DNA from: Clavelina lepadiformis
Taxonomy: Eukaryota; Chordata; Ascidiacea; Aplousobranchia; Clavelinidae
NCBI RefSeq assembly: GCF_947623445.1
Contig: NC_135245.1
Span: 19,909,501 to 19,973,500 of the forward strand
Reading direction: 5' to 3'
DNA: 64,000 nt
Below, piece by piece: positions 35,994 to 49,479 of the stretch (within the stretch, counting starts at the first letter, position 1; every line of letters starts with the position of its first letter). The notes below the pieces were generated by a model. It had not been told where the DNA came from and searched no databases. It saw only the letters and a list, made by a program, of their open reading frames with translations. The position numbers and the translations under genes are program-made.

Positions 35994-36483
35994 ATTCCTG
36001 ACGGCTTCTGAGACAAGTTTCGGTTGAATATTTCCAAATTCATTGCTAGGCTTTCAATAATAAAATCAAATACTAGCTCAGTAAATTGCAGTACAAAATG
36101 ATTTGGATGAATTGAAACGTCTGGATCTGTTTTTGGTCACGTACATTGATGTTAACCTCACATAAAATCATGTTTAAAACATATTAATATAATCTGTTTG
36201 GATCAAACTGCACAAGTTTCTTTAAAGTCTTTTCAAATTACATGAAACGCGAAATCAAGTTGCGTTGAATCGGGCACAGAACAAAAGTTAATGCAATTAT
36301 ATTGTGAAATACTTTCAAATGCTCAAGTTTGTTACGAGACGTTGCCAAGCATGACGATGAAGGACAGAAACATAAAAAAGTTTGAGAGTTGTGAAAGCGA
36401 TGTTTGTTTGTGATCTATACCATACATTTTTTTAGCTTTCATATTAGCAACTTTAGCTTTATTTTAGCATTTATTCACATACT
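35994..36483. repeat. A-repeat copy 5, 5'-truncated
   Basis: Same truncated form as copy 3. Confidence 0.75.
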
Positions 36484-38812
36484 GCAGAAAAAATATCAAA
36501 TGACAAATGAATCACGATTCACGTGACGTCGGGCGGGTGGGTTAGTTTCATTCGATCAATGATCTCGACTTGAACATTTAGTTTCGAACAGAAACCAGAC
36601 TTATCACGATTTGCGTCACAAGACTCGACCACATCCGACAAAACGTAAAATAAATTAACTCTTGAAAGCTTCAAAATAAATCGGGAAATTCCTGATGCTG
36701 TCTGAGACCAGTTTTGGTTGAATATTTCCAAAACAATTGCCTTTAATATTGAAATAAAATATTAGCTCAGTAAATTGCAGTACAAAATGATTTGGATGAA
36801 TTGAAACATGTGGATCAGTTTTTGGTCACGTACATTGATGTTAACCTCACATAAAATCATGTTTAAAACATATTAATAATCTGTTTGGATGAAACCACGC
36901 AAGTTTTTTGAAAGTACAAACAACGTGGATAAGGAAGGCCTACCATACGTCCTCTTTTAGGAGGATTTGTCCTCTTTTTTCAAGAAAAGTGAATGGTCCT
37001 CCGAGGACGCTCAAAAATGCCCAAATGTCCTCTTTTTTCGCATTTCGAGTTAGTTGCTTATACTTTCAACAAAACTTTTAGGCGAGACGTTGTATTTATT
37101 TCCAAAATATTACTGTAGCCATGAAACATGATGAATTGCTGGTTTAAAAAATGTTTTCCAACAAATTGCCCTACCAGCCCTACCTTCTTGATTGTTATTG
37201 CAAACATTGTTCGACGTTCTCTGTAACATTTGGGTTTTTTAACATGCGAGGATCTGTCGCAATTTTTCTGGCACGAGTTCGAACTTAACAGACCGTAAAG
37301 AATGTAGCGCTAGTCGTCTCGACAAGTTCGTGGTTTCACATGCGCGGAGGGTGGGTTAAGTTCAAACTTGGGGTCTGTTAAGTTTAAACTTGCGCCAGAA
37401 AAATTGCAACAGAACCTCACATGTAAAAGGCCTATAATAAAGCAAAGGTGTGAGTTTTGTAGGCCTAGCCTACTATTAGTGTTACTTAGGGCTACCATAT
37501 ATCTTCTTTTCTAAATAAAAATGAATTGTGCTCAAAGTATAGCCTACTGAAAAATGTCAAAATGTCCTCTTTTTTGCATTTTGTGCTTTCTTGCATATAT
37601 TTTCAACACAATTATATTTTTATGTGACTTTTTGGGTCAAACGACAATTAACCATGGGAAATTGACCGCGAACAAACTCACCGAGGACAACTGACCGGGG
37701 GACAACTGACCATGACGTAAATTTACCTTGAACCAACTGACCTTAAATCATATTGTTACTTTAATCATACAATTTGAATAAACAACAATGCTAATATGCT
37801 TAAAAAATAAAAATAAAATGCGTAGCGTTTGTTTTGTGTCGCCGGCCAGTTGACCACGACCAATTGTCACCGGTGCATTTGTTCACGGTCAATTGACGTG
37901 ATCCCGACTTTTTGGCATGAGGCCTAAGTCAAGTGACATTTCGGCGACAGCATGAGGTCTAACCATTTTTGTTATCATTGTTTTGATTTGGACAACCATA
38001 AAAGCTAAATAAAGCTAGGCAGTAACGCCAAAGAAATATACTGTGTTTTTTGATGAACTGTGGCAAAAGTATCCTTGTTTCAGAAAAGGACATAAAGATT
38101 TTGAAGCTGAATGCATTACTTGTGCATATACGTATAGTTATCCAAAACATGTGATAAATTCTTTAAACGTAAAACTCTATTTTCATTGCACTAGCTGGCG
38201 AAATTGTCCTCCTTTTAGGCGATGAAAATATGGCAGGCCTAGGATAAGGCAACAAAAAATAAACCTATTCAGTTCTGCATGTCTTGAAAAATGTTTCTTG
38301 GAAATAGTTTCCTTCGGAGTAAGATCGGATGTTGAAGCTATTGACAGATCCGAAGCGGACGCGAGGGCGTTAGGTTGAATCATGACATGAAACTCTGTCA
38401 CTTCCTTGGCTGTGCTGGCATGATTTGGCTTTCGTTACAGATAATTGTCTTCACCAGTCGAGAATGCTGCTTTTGTAAGATGGATGATAAACAGCCTTGA
38501 TTTCTTTAACACTTGGTCTGCTGCTGCAGCACAAAGTTTTTGCATTGAGTTTTTCATCCATTCATATTACATGAAACGTGAGATCAAGTTGCGTTGAATC
38601 GGGCACACAACAAAAGTTAATGCAATTATATTGTGAAATACTTTTAAATGCTCAAGTTTGTTACGAGACGTTGCCGAGTATGACGATGAAGGACAGAAAC
38701 ATAAAAAAGTTTGAGAGTTGTGAAAGCGATGTTTGTTTGTGATCTATACCATACATTTTTTTAGCTTTCATATTAGTAACTTTAGCTTTATTTTAGCATT
38801 TATTCACATACT
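36484..38812. repeat. A-repeat copy 6, with hAT-like element B inserted
   Basis: Full A-repeat interrupted by element B copy 2. The piggyBac site is empty (CTTTAACACTTGG near 38506). No solo LTR. Confidence 0.8.
36935..38241. mobile_element. hAT-like element B, copy 2
   Basis: 1307 bp between GGATAAGG duplications (36927-36934 and 38242-38249). Left end reads AAGGCCTACCATA. The site used by MITE A is empty. Same transposase-like frame near the right end. Confidence 0.85.
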
Positions 38813-39241
38813 GCAGAAAAAATACCAAATGACAAATAAATCACGATTCACGTGATGCAGGGCGGGGTAGTTTGTTTGCGAAATAATCACGACTTGAACA
38901 TTTAGTTTCGAACAGAAACCAGACTTATCACGATTTGCGTCACAAGACTCGATCATATCAGACAAAACGTAAAATAAATTAACTCTTGAAAGCTTCAAAA
39001 TAAATCGGGAAATTCCTGATGCTGTCTGAGACCAGTTTCGGTTGAATATTTCCAAATCAATTGCCTTTAATATTGAAATAAAATATTAGCTCAGTAAATT
39101 GCAGTACAAAATCATTTGGATGAATTGAAACATGTGGATCAGTTTTTGGTCACGTACATTGATGTTAACCTCACATAAAATCATGTTTAAAACATATTAA
39201 TAATCTGTTTGGATGAAACTGCACAAGTTTTTTGAAAGTAC

Positions 39242-39776
39242 TGTGGCGAAATAATATTTCGCACTATTGTTTGTTTGTTTTTCGTGCATCTTCCCACGCT
39301 TTTGTTTACTTAAGCTATCAGTTAACTTTTATTCTGTTTGTTGTTTCTCTTGATGATCTGATTTTATTGATTTCGCTTGTCCACTGTTTTTTTCATGTTG
39401 TTTATACCGCCTCAAGTGTTTTGATGTGGTCCAGTGCAGATTCATACGTGTCCTGTTTTCGGTTGGTCTCCCGTAGGGCTTCAGGCGGGGGAGGTGAGCT
39501 GGCGAGAAAATCGTGGCTTTCATGGCAGTCGTGGTATGGGCGTTTAGGAAGAGGACCTTTCGTGTTTGTTGGTCACTCAGAACTGCCCTAGTTGCTTTAT
39601 TATATTTTACCATTTTATTGTAAAACGTGTGCACCGAAAGTCAAGCCCCAAAAGCAAAAGCGGAGTGTTTTTATCTGTTATCGAAATACAATCGGACTTT
39701 ATTAAAAGAGGCTTGTTGGCTTTGAGTAGGCCGTGAAAGCGGTGGAGAAGGACCTGGCAATAGAAAATCTGTAACA
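39242..39776. mobile_element. Solo LTR, copy 1
   Basis: 535 bp starting TGTGGCGAAATAATATTTCG and ending CTGTAACA, flanked by GTAC (or AGTAC if the last A is shared). The empty site GAAAGTACAAACAACG is seen in other A-repeats. TG...CA ends and a 4-5-bp duplication mark a solo LTR of a retrotransposon. No internal region remains. Family unassigned (Ty3/Gypsy or BEL/Pao are options). Age: before the gene 5-8 block duplications, since copies sit at the same site. Confidence 0.8.
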
Positions 39777-39797
39777 GTACAAACAACGTGGATAAGG

Positions 39798-41124
39798 TAG
39801 GCCTACCATACGTCCTCTTTTAGGAGTATTTGTCCTCTTTTTTCAAGAAAAGTGAATGGTCCTCCGAGGACGCTCAAAAATGCCCAAATGTCCTCTTTTT
39901 TCGCATTTCGAGTTAGTTGCTTATACTTTCAACAAAACTTTTAGGCGAGACGTTGTATTTATTTCCAAAATATTACTGTAGCCATGAAACATGATGAATT
40001 GCTGGTTTAAAAAATGTTTTCCAACAAATTGCCCTACCAGCCCTACCTTCTTGATTGTTATTGCAAACATTGATGACGTTCTCTAACATTTCAGCCTTTT
40101 AACATGCGAGGATCTGTCGCAATTTTTCTGGCACGAGTTCGAACTTAACAGACCGTAAAGAATGTAGCGCTAGTCGTCTCGACAAGTTCGTGGTTTTACA
40201 TGCGCGTATGTTGAGTTAAGTTCAAACTTGGGGTCTGTTAAGTTTAAACTTGCGCCAGAAAAATTGCAACAGAACCTCACATGTAAAAAGGCCCATTAAT
40301 AAAGCAAAGGTGTGAGTTTTGTAGGCCTAGCCTACTATTAGTGTTACTTAGGGCTACCATATATCTTCTTTTCTAAAGAAAAATGAATTGTGCTCAAAGT
40401 AAGTAATAGCCTACTGAAAAATGTCAAAATGTGCTCTTTTTTGCATTTTGTGCTTTCTTGCTTATATTTTCAACACAATTATATTTTTATGTGACTTTTT
40501 GGGTCAAACGACAATTAACCGTGGGAAAGTGACCGCGAACAAACTCACCGAGGACAACTGACCGGGGGACAACTGACCATGACGTAAATTTACCTAGAAC
40601 CAACTGACCTTAAATCATATTATTACTTTAATCATATAATTTGAATAAACAACAATGCTAATTTGCGTAAAAAATAAAAATAAAATGCGTAGCGGTTGAT
40701 TTGTGTCGCTGGCCAATTTGTTGCCGGTCAGTTGACCACGACCAATTGTCGCCGATGAATTTGTTCACGGTCAATTGACGTGATCCCGACTTTTTGGCAT
40801 GAGGCCTAAGTCAAGTGACATTTCGGCGACAGCATGAGGTCTAACCATTTTTGTTATCATTGTTTTGATTTACACAACCATAAAAGCTAAATAAAGCTAA
40901 GCAGTAACGCCAAAGAAATATACTGTGTTTTCTGATGAACTGTGGCAAAAGTATCCTTGTTTCAGAAAAAGACGTAATGATTTTGAAGCTGAATGCATTA
41001 CTTGTGCATATACGTATAGTTATCCAAAAATATGTGATAAATTCTTTAAACGTAAAACTCTATTTTCATTGTACTAGCTGGCGAAATTGTCCTCTTTTTA
41101 GGCGATGAAAATATGGTAGGCCTA
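39798..41124. mobile_element. hAT-like element B, copy 3
   Basis: 1327 bp between GGATAAGG duplications (39790-39797 and 41125-41132), 21 bp after the solo LTR. Confidence 0.85.
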
Positions 41125-41392
41125 GGATAAGGCAACAAGAAATAAACCTATTCAGTTCTGCATGTCATGACAAACGTTTCTTGGAAATAGTTTCCTTCAG
41201 GGTAAGATCGGATGTTGAAGCTATTGACAGATCCGAAGCGGACGAGAAGGCGTGAGGATGAATCGTAATGTGAGACTGTGTCACTTCCTTGGCTGTGCTG
41301 GCATAATTTGGCTTTCGTTACAGAGAGTTGTCTTCACTAGTCGAGAATGCTGCATTTGTAAGATGGATGATAAACAGCATTGATTTCTTTAA

Positions 41393-41946
41393 CCCTATTC
41401 TAACTAGGCTTGGCTTCTCCTGCACACTGTCACAGCAAAACGTGGCGTACAGTTGCAATGTTAGCTGTAGAAAGTTGAAATTTGGTGACTTCTCCTAAAA
41501 AATGTTCGGCTATCTGTCCATGTTTGTTTGATAAAGTTGGATTTTGTAATTTTTAAGATATTGCGATATTTTCGTAATTTTCCTCTGCTTTGCTCTGCTC
41601 TCCGCATTGAAGCGTATTACTCATGTACGCACCAATAACTCGACTAACTATTCTCTTTCGTTCTCATCTCGCGGTCAGCTGGTTTTCCGCACAGCGGGGA
41701 CGCGGCATATCAAGAAGAATTTCTAGAAATGTGTCACTTTTAGAAATACTTAATTTACACTAAATTCACTTTCTTTAGTTTTACAATTATGATGTATACA
41801 GGAAGCCAGATGATTTTTCTACTAACCTGTCAAAATCCGATCAGTTTACGACGTATAGTTTTCTAGTAATTAACGATTGAAAATGTGTGTGCGGGGTCGG
41901 CCACACCTAGTTTTTTAGTAAACTCGCGAGCCTGGTTAGGATAGGG
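41393..41946. mobile_element. piggyBac-type MITE, copy 2
   Basis: 554 bp between TTAA sites (41389-41392 and 41947-41950), ends as in copy 1. Confidence 0.92.
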
Positions 41947-42189
41947 TTAACGCTTGGTCTGCTGCTGCAGCACAAAGTTTTTGCATTGAGTTTTTCATCC
42001 ATTCAAATTACATGAAACGAGATCCAGCTGCATTGAATAAGGAGCACAGAACAAAAGTTAATGCAATTATATTGTAAAATACTTTTAAATGCTCAAGTTT
42101 GATACGAGACGTTGCCGAGTATGACGATGAAGGACAGAAACATAAAAAAGTTTGAGAGTTGTGAAAGCGATGTTTGTTTATGTTTAACG

Positions 42190-42361
42190 CCATACTCGAT
42201 TTAGGCCACGCCTCAAAGTTTTGCCAACAACGTACAGGTGGCTGATTAGAAGAAAAGCAAAGACAAAAACCTTAATTGAAATAATTTATGCAATTCAGCA
42301 GATTTTAGGCTCTTATAAGTGATAATTTGATCGATAGCAGAAGACATATTGATCAAGCAAC
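42190..42361 (+). promoter_or_regulatory. Conserved promoter block of Ly6 gene 6
   Basis: Same block as before gene 4, TATA-like CTTATAAG at about 42312. Confidence 0.5.
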
Positions 42362-43849
42362 ATGAAGATTATTGTCGAAGTTGGACTTCTTCTTGCTTTT
42401 TTCTCCATTCAAGGTTTTTTCAAGCTAAACATTTCTTTAAAATTTTAGTCAAGGTAAAAGAAATTCATCAAATTTGTCCATTATTAATGAAAATTGCAGG
42501 ATCCGCTATTCAATGCTATCAATGCCAGTATGTATCGACTGCACCGGACAACACATGTTATGGTCCTAGTGTAGGCGATCAGCATCTGTCAAGTTGCCCA
42601 ATAGGACAAGATTATTGCTTAACTTCAGTCGGAAGTAAGTACGAATACGTGTGGTGGTAATCTAGATATAGACTGGTTAAACAAGACATAAGCTCACCGA
42701 AAACTAAATGTAACGAAAAAAGCAACAAGCACTCGCTGACTTAAAACTGATTAGCAGCAAACTACAGTGGTGCTGTAGTGACAAACGTTTTCCGAACCAC
42801 AAGACATTATTATAGACACATAATTCATGGTTTTACCAAGCTCAAGATTTCGTCAACCGTTAAAGCATTTCCTACTTTGCAGAGGCAAGCGCGTTCGGCG
42901 TTGATGTGACCACAATTCAGAGACAATGTTCGGCAACTACTGCCCAGTACAATTGCCAAACCATTGCTGGAGTAAACGCGTGTGTCTATTATTGTTCAGG
43001 AGGTGAGTTTGGAGAGCAGCAGCTCACCACTTGAATACTGTTTTTGATTTCACGTTTATCCAACATTATCTTCAACCACCTTTCACAAATTTTTGCGCTT
43101 TGAAGAAACTAATTTCTGCTTTTATGACGTCAGAGGTGAAACAACCGTAAACTACGTCATACTCGTTATAACAACAAAAAGAATTTTATTAAAATCAAGC
43201 GAGTTGCGTAATTTGTTTGTGGCGATTTACCGTAACTTGGCCAAGTAAATTTTTAAACATTTTACATGTATATAGATAACAACGTAAAAATTGCACAAGT
43301 AAAACGAATGCTTAATTTTACAAAAAAGTTGTCACAAATATTCTACATCTTCCTCGGGTTTAGAATTGGATTTAGTAAAAAATTTGAAGCTAAGTTAAAT
43401 GTTAATAATTGCTGATCGAGTATCGTTTTCTTGCCAAGTGTTAGCAAAACTTTGGATGTCAGAACTGTTCATTTGTTAAACTGTCAGTTTCAGTTGTCGA
43501 GAAGGCGAAAAAACCCCACGTTAAACAAATTTCAAGTTCACTAGTTCGTATGACGTCATTTCCAGCGTCGCCACTTGTTTGTCACAAGCTCATGTTTCAT
43601 TTTCTTCAATATGTCACTCTCAAATTCTTGCTATATTTTTCAAAACAAATAAATTATTCATATTAAATTAATTCTGTTTACTTAGGAAATAGAAGTCATT
43701 GTTACGTAATCCCACTTTGGTAAAAATAAAATAAACCCACTTATTCTACAGATGGTTGCAACAATGGCAACAGTGGATCACTGGTCCAAGCTTCTATGTT
43801 CACTCTCATGCTGGCCATAGCTGGAGCTCTTGCGCTCATCAAGTGGTAA
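42362..43849 (+). CDS. Ly6/uPAR-type GPI-anchored protein, cluster gene 6
   Basis: Exons 42362-42413, 42500-42634, 42883-43002 and 43752-43849 (134 aa), phase-1 introns, intact donors. Signal peptide MKIIVEVGLLLAFFSIQ. Ten cysteines from AIQCYQCQYVS to VYYCSGDGCNN. NNGNSGS linker and GPI tail (MFTLMLAIAGALALIKW). It differs from gene 4 mainly in the loop between cysteines 2 and 5 (APDNTCYGPSVGDQHLSSC) and around cysteine 6 (QCSATTAQYNC). TGACGTCA in intron 3 at 43551. AATAAA at 44027. Confidence 0.88.
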
Positions 43850-45682
43850 CGAAGTTGAGCGATTCACGCCCGCATGATGTCTCTGTATCAAACGATTAAT
43901 TAATAATTATATTAGCAGTGTGTGTGTATTTTGCATCCAGAGATTTGTTTGTATAAAGTAGAAATATCTTCTGTGTAAGTTACGATGTTTTATGATAGCA
44001 TGTAAGTGAACGGTATATAACCTAACAATAAATCATTTCACCAATACAAGTTGATTACAATTTTACCAAGTTATTTGCAGAGGTGACGTTGAGTTTGCCG
44101 GCGGAACCATCAGTATCAGTATCAGCATCAGTATCTTTTCTTCTATGTTTGCTCTTTAAATATTTTCGTCCTGGGTATTTCTATTTTTGCGCGGATCAGT
44201 CATTGTTATAATTGCTTCAAACCTTTGTACGTTCAATTTCGTGTTAACACAAACATCGCTTTCCTTAAAATCGAAAGGTTACATCCATTGTTTTTAATAA
44301 AGTGACTATTTTACTGGAAGCAGATCAGGGAGTTGTTGTTAAAGATAGGCGGTCAGGTACGAAGAATGGTGAGGCAAAAAGTTAATTTAAGCTATTTCGG
44401 ATTTAATTGAAGATACATTTAGATTAGAAAATAGACTTAGGTTTGGCTCAAATTGCTATGCTAACATTTAAGTTACTTTAACAAGAAACTATGAAAGATA
44501 GCTTCGAACGCACGATTTTTTCCGCTGACATAGTAGCAGTCTAGTTTGAAATAAGTATAGATTCCCAGTCCAGTATGTTTCGAACAGGTTCTATCCTGTA
44601 GGTGAGTTCATTTCTTGGTGATGGCGTAAGATAAATTTACAAATTGGAAGGCTGTATCAACTCAAACAATCAGTGAATAGCAAGATATAGCTCCAACTGA
44701 CAGCAATGCACTGGATTTGGTTGCAGTCCTTTTGCTTTTTCTTAACTTTTTTTCTAATTAGATCAAATTATTGCTATAAATGCCACTTAGGAGCGCGATT
44801 TGTACAGGCAGCGTTCCACAATATAACATTACATTATGCATAGTTATCGTATGTGTGAGACAATATTCTCTAAATACGGTTTGGTCTGCTGGATTGTTTG
44901 TGGCGTATCATAAAAACTCCTCATTTACTGTAAAGGTAGCTCCGGTGTCAATCAGAGCAAACGCTGAACTCTCATCAATGTTTATGTTGACATACTTACG
45001 CTATTGATAGGACGTCGATTGTTTGTCGCATGTTGTTGTTGACAACGTCGATCGATGTGATCACAATCTAACAGTTACAGCAAAACACTGAAGTCTTCTT
45101 CTCTCTTCTCGAGGTTCCCTTGCTGTCTTCATTTCACTTCGCAGCTGGGAAATTTCGTCTTGAAGTTTTTCGGCTGTTTTTTTTTTAATTCGGCTACATC
45201 CTGGTGAGTGGTGATATCTCGTCACCGCTGCCACTTCTGACGACATTATACGTGGTTCAAGATGCATCCGTTCTGCGTTATCAATAGCGTTCTTTGCGGT
45301 GGGTTAAATATCCGGTTATGAATATTTAGAGTTATCGTGTAAGATCTGAAACGCTTGCTGACAATTTCTCAGTTATACAGCACACTACTGCGCCTTTCAT
45401 GTTGGTCGTCGTTTGGACAAGCCACTGTTCACAGCTAGGCTAAAGTTTCCAGAAAGCTTCTCAGGGATTTGTGAAAATCTTGGGTGCGCTGGTAGAGCTG
45501 TTGCATGACATGCTTTTTGTGAAGATGTTCCTGACGCTGTATCTTTGTCTTATTGAATGACTTCGTCTTAGCTAAGCTCGTAGAGTTCTTTACGACCATT
45601 GTTCATGGATGAATCTCATGAATTTCATATCTGATGAATCTCATATCTCCTCGCAAGCTTTGTAGACGTAAAGTATGATGTA
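43850..45682. repeat. 3' module copy 3 (after gene 6)
   Basis: Same module as after genes 4 and 5 but more diverged, with scattered substitutions and small indels. Confidence 0.8.
44872..45606 (-). mobile_element. Broken gag/protease-like retroelement fossil, copy 3
   Basis: Copy of the fossil at 28360-29095. This copy best shows the charged coiled-coil-like part (AEKLQDEISQLRSEMK) and the protease-like motif. Broken. Confidence 0.45.
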
Positions 45683-46169
45683 AATTCCTGATGGCGTCTG
45701 AGACAAGTTTCGGTTGAATATTTCCAAATCCATTGCTAGGCTTTCAATAATAAAATCAAATATTAGCTCAGTAAATTGCAGTACAAAATGATTTGGATGA
45801 ATTGAAAAGTCTGGATCTGTTTTTGGTCACGTACATTGATGTTAACCTCACATAAAATCATGTTTAAAACATATTAATAATCTGTTTGGATCAAACCGCA
45901 CAAGTTTCTTGAAAGTCTTTTCAAATTACATGAAACGAGATCAAGTTGCATTGAATCGGGCACAGAACAAAAGTTAATGCAATTATATTGTAAAATACTT
46001 TTAAATGCTCAAGTTTGATACGAGACGTTGCCGAGTATGACGATGAAGGACAGAAACATAAAAAAGTTTAAGAGTTGTGAAAGCGATGTTTGTTTGTGAA
46101 CTATACCATATATTTTTTTAGCTTTCATATTAGCAACTTTAGCTTTATTTTAGCATTTATTCACATACT
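45683..46169. repeat. A-repeat copy 8, 5'-truncated
   Basis: Same truncated form as copies 3 and 5. Confidence 0.75.
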
Positions 46170-48496
46170 GCAGAAAAAATATCAAATGACAAATAAATCA
46201 CGATTCACGTGATGCCGGGCGGGGTAGTTTGTTTGCGAAATAATCACGACTTGAACATTTAGTTTCGAACAGAAACCAGACTTATCACGATTTGCGTCAC
46301 AAGACTCGATCATATCAGACAAAACGTAAAATAAATTAACTCTTGAAAGCTTCAAAATAAATCGGGAAATTCCTGATGCTGTCTGAGACCAGTTTCGGTT
46401 GAATATTTCCAAATCAATTGCCTTTAATATTGAAATAAAATATTAGCTCAGTAAATTGCAGTACAAAATGATTTGGATGAATTGAAACATGTGGATCAGT
46501 TTTTGGTCACGTACATTGATTTTAACCTCACATAAAATCATGTTTAAAACATATTAATAATCTGTTTGGATGAAACCGCGCAAGTTTCTTGAAAGTACAA
46601 ACAACGTGGATAAGGAAGGCCTACCATACGTCCTCTTTTAGGAGGATTTGTCCTCTTTTTTCAAGAAAAGTGAATGGTCCTCCAAGGACGCTCAAAAATG
46701 CCCAAATGTCCTCTTTTTTTGCATTTCGAGTTAGTTGCTTATACTTTCAACAAAACTTTTAGGCGAGACGTTGTATTTATTTCCAAAAAATTACTGTAGC
46801 CATGAAACATGATGAATTGCTGGTTTAAAAAATGTTTTTCAAAAAATTGCCCTACCAGCCCTACCTTCTTGATTGTTATTGCAAACATTGTTCGACGTTC
46901 TCTGTAACATTTGGGTTTTTTAACATGCGAGGATCTGTCGCAATTTTTCTGGCACGAGTTCGAACTTAACAGACCGTAAAGAATGTAGCGCTAGTCGTCT
47001 CGACAAGTTCGTGGTTTCACATGCGCGGAGGGTGGGTTAAGTTCAAACTTGGGGTCTGTTAAGTTTAAACTTGCGCCAGAAAAATTGCAACAGAACCTCA
47101 CATGTAAAAAGGCCCATTAATAAAGCAAAGGTGTGAGTTTTGTAGGCCTAGCCTACTATTAGTGTTACTTAGGGCTACCATATATCTTCTTTTCTAAATA
47201 AAAATGAATTGTGCTCAAAGTATAGCCTACTGAAAAATGTCAAAATGTCCTCTTTTTTGCATTTTGTGCTTTCTTGCATATATTTTCAACACAATTATAT
47301 TTTTATGTGACTTTTTGGGTCAAACGACAATTAACCATGGGAAATTGACCGCGAACAAACTCACCGAGGACAACTGACCGGGGGACAACTGACCATGACG
47401 TAAATTTACCTTGAACCAACTGACCTTAAATCATATTGTTACTTTAATCATACAATTTGAATAAACAACAATGCTAATAGGCTTAAAAAATAAAAATAAA
47501 ATGCGTAGCGTTTGTTTTGTGTCGCCGGCCAGTTGACCACGACCAATTGTCACCGGTGCATTTGTTCACGGTCAATTGACGTGATCCCGACTTTTTGGCA
47601 TGAGGCCTAAGTCAAGTGACATTTCGGCGACAGCATGAGGTCTAACCATTTTTGTTATCATTGTTTTGATTTGGACAACCATAAAAGCTAAATAAAGCTA
47701 GGCAGTAACGCCAAAGAAATATACTGTGTTTTTTGATGAACTGTGGCAAAAGTATCCTTGTTTCAGAAAAGGACATAAAGATTTTGAAGCTGAATGCATT
47801 ACTTGTGCATATACGTATAGTTATCCAAAACATGTGATAAATTCTTTAAACGTAAAACTCTATTTTCATTGCACTAGCTGGCGAAATTGTCCTCCTTTTA
47901 GGCGATGAAAATATGGCAGGCCTAGGATAAGGCAACAAAAAATAAACCTATTCAGTTCTGCATGTCTTGAAAAACGTTTCTTGGAAATAGTTTCCTTCGG
48001 GGTAAGATCGGATGTTGAAGCTATTGACAGATCCGAAGCGGACGCGAGGGCGTGAGGTTGAATCATGACATGAAACTCTGTCACTTCCTTGGCTGTGCTG
48101 GCATGATTTGGCTTTCGTTACAGATAATTGTCTTCACCAGTCGAGAATGCTGCTTTTGTAAGATGGATGATAAACAGCCTTGATTCCTTTAACACTTGGT
48201 CTGCTGCTGCAGCACAAAGTTTTTGCATTGAGTTTTTCATCCATTCATATTACATGAAACGTGAGATCAAGTTGCGTTGAATCGGGCACACAACAAAAGT
48301 TAATGCAATTATATTGTGAAATACTTTTAAATGCTCAAGTTTGTTACGAGACGTTGCCGAGTATGACGATGAAGGACAGAAACATAAAAAAGTTTGAGAG
48401 TTGTGAAAGCGATGTTTGTTTGTGATCTATACCATACATTTTTTTAGCTTTCATATTAGTAACTTTAGCTTTATTTTTAACATTTATTCACATACT
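46170..48496. repeat. A-repeat copy 9, with hAT-like element B inserted
   Basis: Counterpart of copy 6, with element B copy 4 and an empty piggyBac site (near 48190). Confidence 0.8.
46616..47924. mobile_element. hAT-like element B, copy 4
   Basis: 1309 bp between GGATAAGG duplications (46608-46615 and 47925-47932). Close to copy 2. Confidence 0.85.
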
Positions 48497-48924
48497 GCAG
48501 AAAAAATATCAAATGACAAATAAATCACGATTCACGTGATGCAGGGCGGGGTAGTTTGTTTGCGAAATAATCACGACTTGAACATTTAGTTTCGAACAGA
48601 AACCAGACTTATCACGATTTGCGTCACAAGACTCGATCATATCAGACAAAACGTAAAATAAATTAACTCTTGAAAGCTTCAAAATAAATCGGGAAATTCC
48701 TGATGCTGTCTGAGACCAGTTTCGGTTGAATATTTCCAAATCAATTGCCTTTAATATTGAAATAAAATATTAGCTCAGTAAATTGCAGTACAAAATCATT
48801 TGGTTGAATTGAAACATGTGGATCAGTTTTGGTCACGTACATTGATTTTAACCTCACATAAAATCATGTTTAAAACATATTAATAATCTGTTTGGATGAA
48901 ACTGCACAAGTTTTTTGAAAGTAC

Positions 48925-49458
48925 TGTGGCGAAATAATATTTCGCACTATTGTTTGTTTGTTTTTCGTGCATCTTCCCACGCTTTTGTTTGCTTAAGTTA
49001 TCAGTTAACTTTTATTCTGTTTGTTGTTTCTCTTGATGATCTGATTTTATTGATTTCGCTTGTCCACTGTTTTTTCACATTGTTTATACCGCCTCAAGTG
49101 TTTCGATGTGGTCCAGTGCAGATTCATACGTGTCCTGTTTTCGGTTGGTCTCCCGTAGGGCTTCAGGCGGGGGAGGTGAGCTGGCGAGAAAATCGTGGCT
49201 TTCATGGCAGTCGTGGTATGGGCGTTTAGGAAGAGGACCTTTCGTGTTTGTTGGTCACTCAGAACTGCCCTAGTTGCTTTATTATATTTTACCACTTTAA
49301 TGTAAAACGTGTGCACCGAAAGTCCAGCCCCAAAAGCAAAAGCGGAGTGTTTTTATCTGTTATCGAAATACAATCGGACTTTATTAAAAGAGGCTTGTTG
49401 GCTTTGAGTGGGCCGTGAAAGCAGTGGAGAAGGACCTGGCAATAGAAAATCTGTAACA
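48925..49458. mobile_element. Solo LTR, copy 2
   Basis: 534 bp at the same site as copy 1, flanked by GTAC. Inherited by duplication. Confidence 0.8.
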
Positions 49459-49479
49459 GTACAAACATCGTGGATAAGG

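Larger units (their letters stand above)
38813..42189. repeat. A-repeat copy 7, with solo LTR, element B and piggyBac-type MITE
   Basis: Full A-repeat carrying three insertions in order: solo LTR (39242-39776), element B copy 3 (39798-41124) and piggyBac-type MITE copy 2 (41393-41946). It ends at the promoter block of gene 6. Confidence 0.8.
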
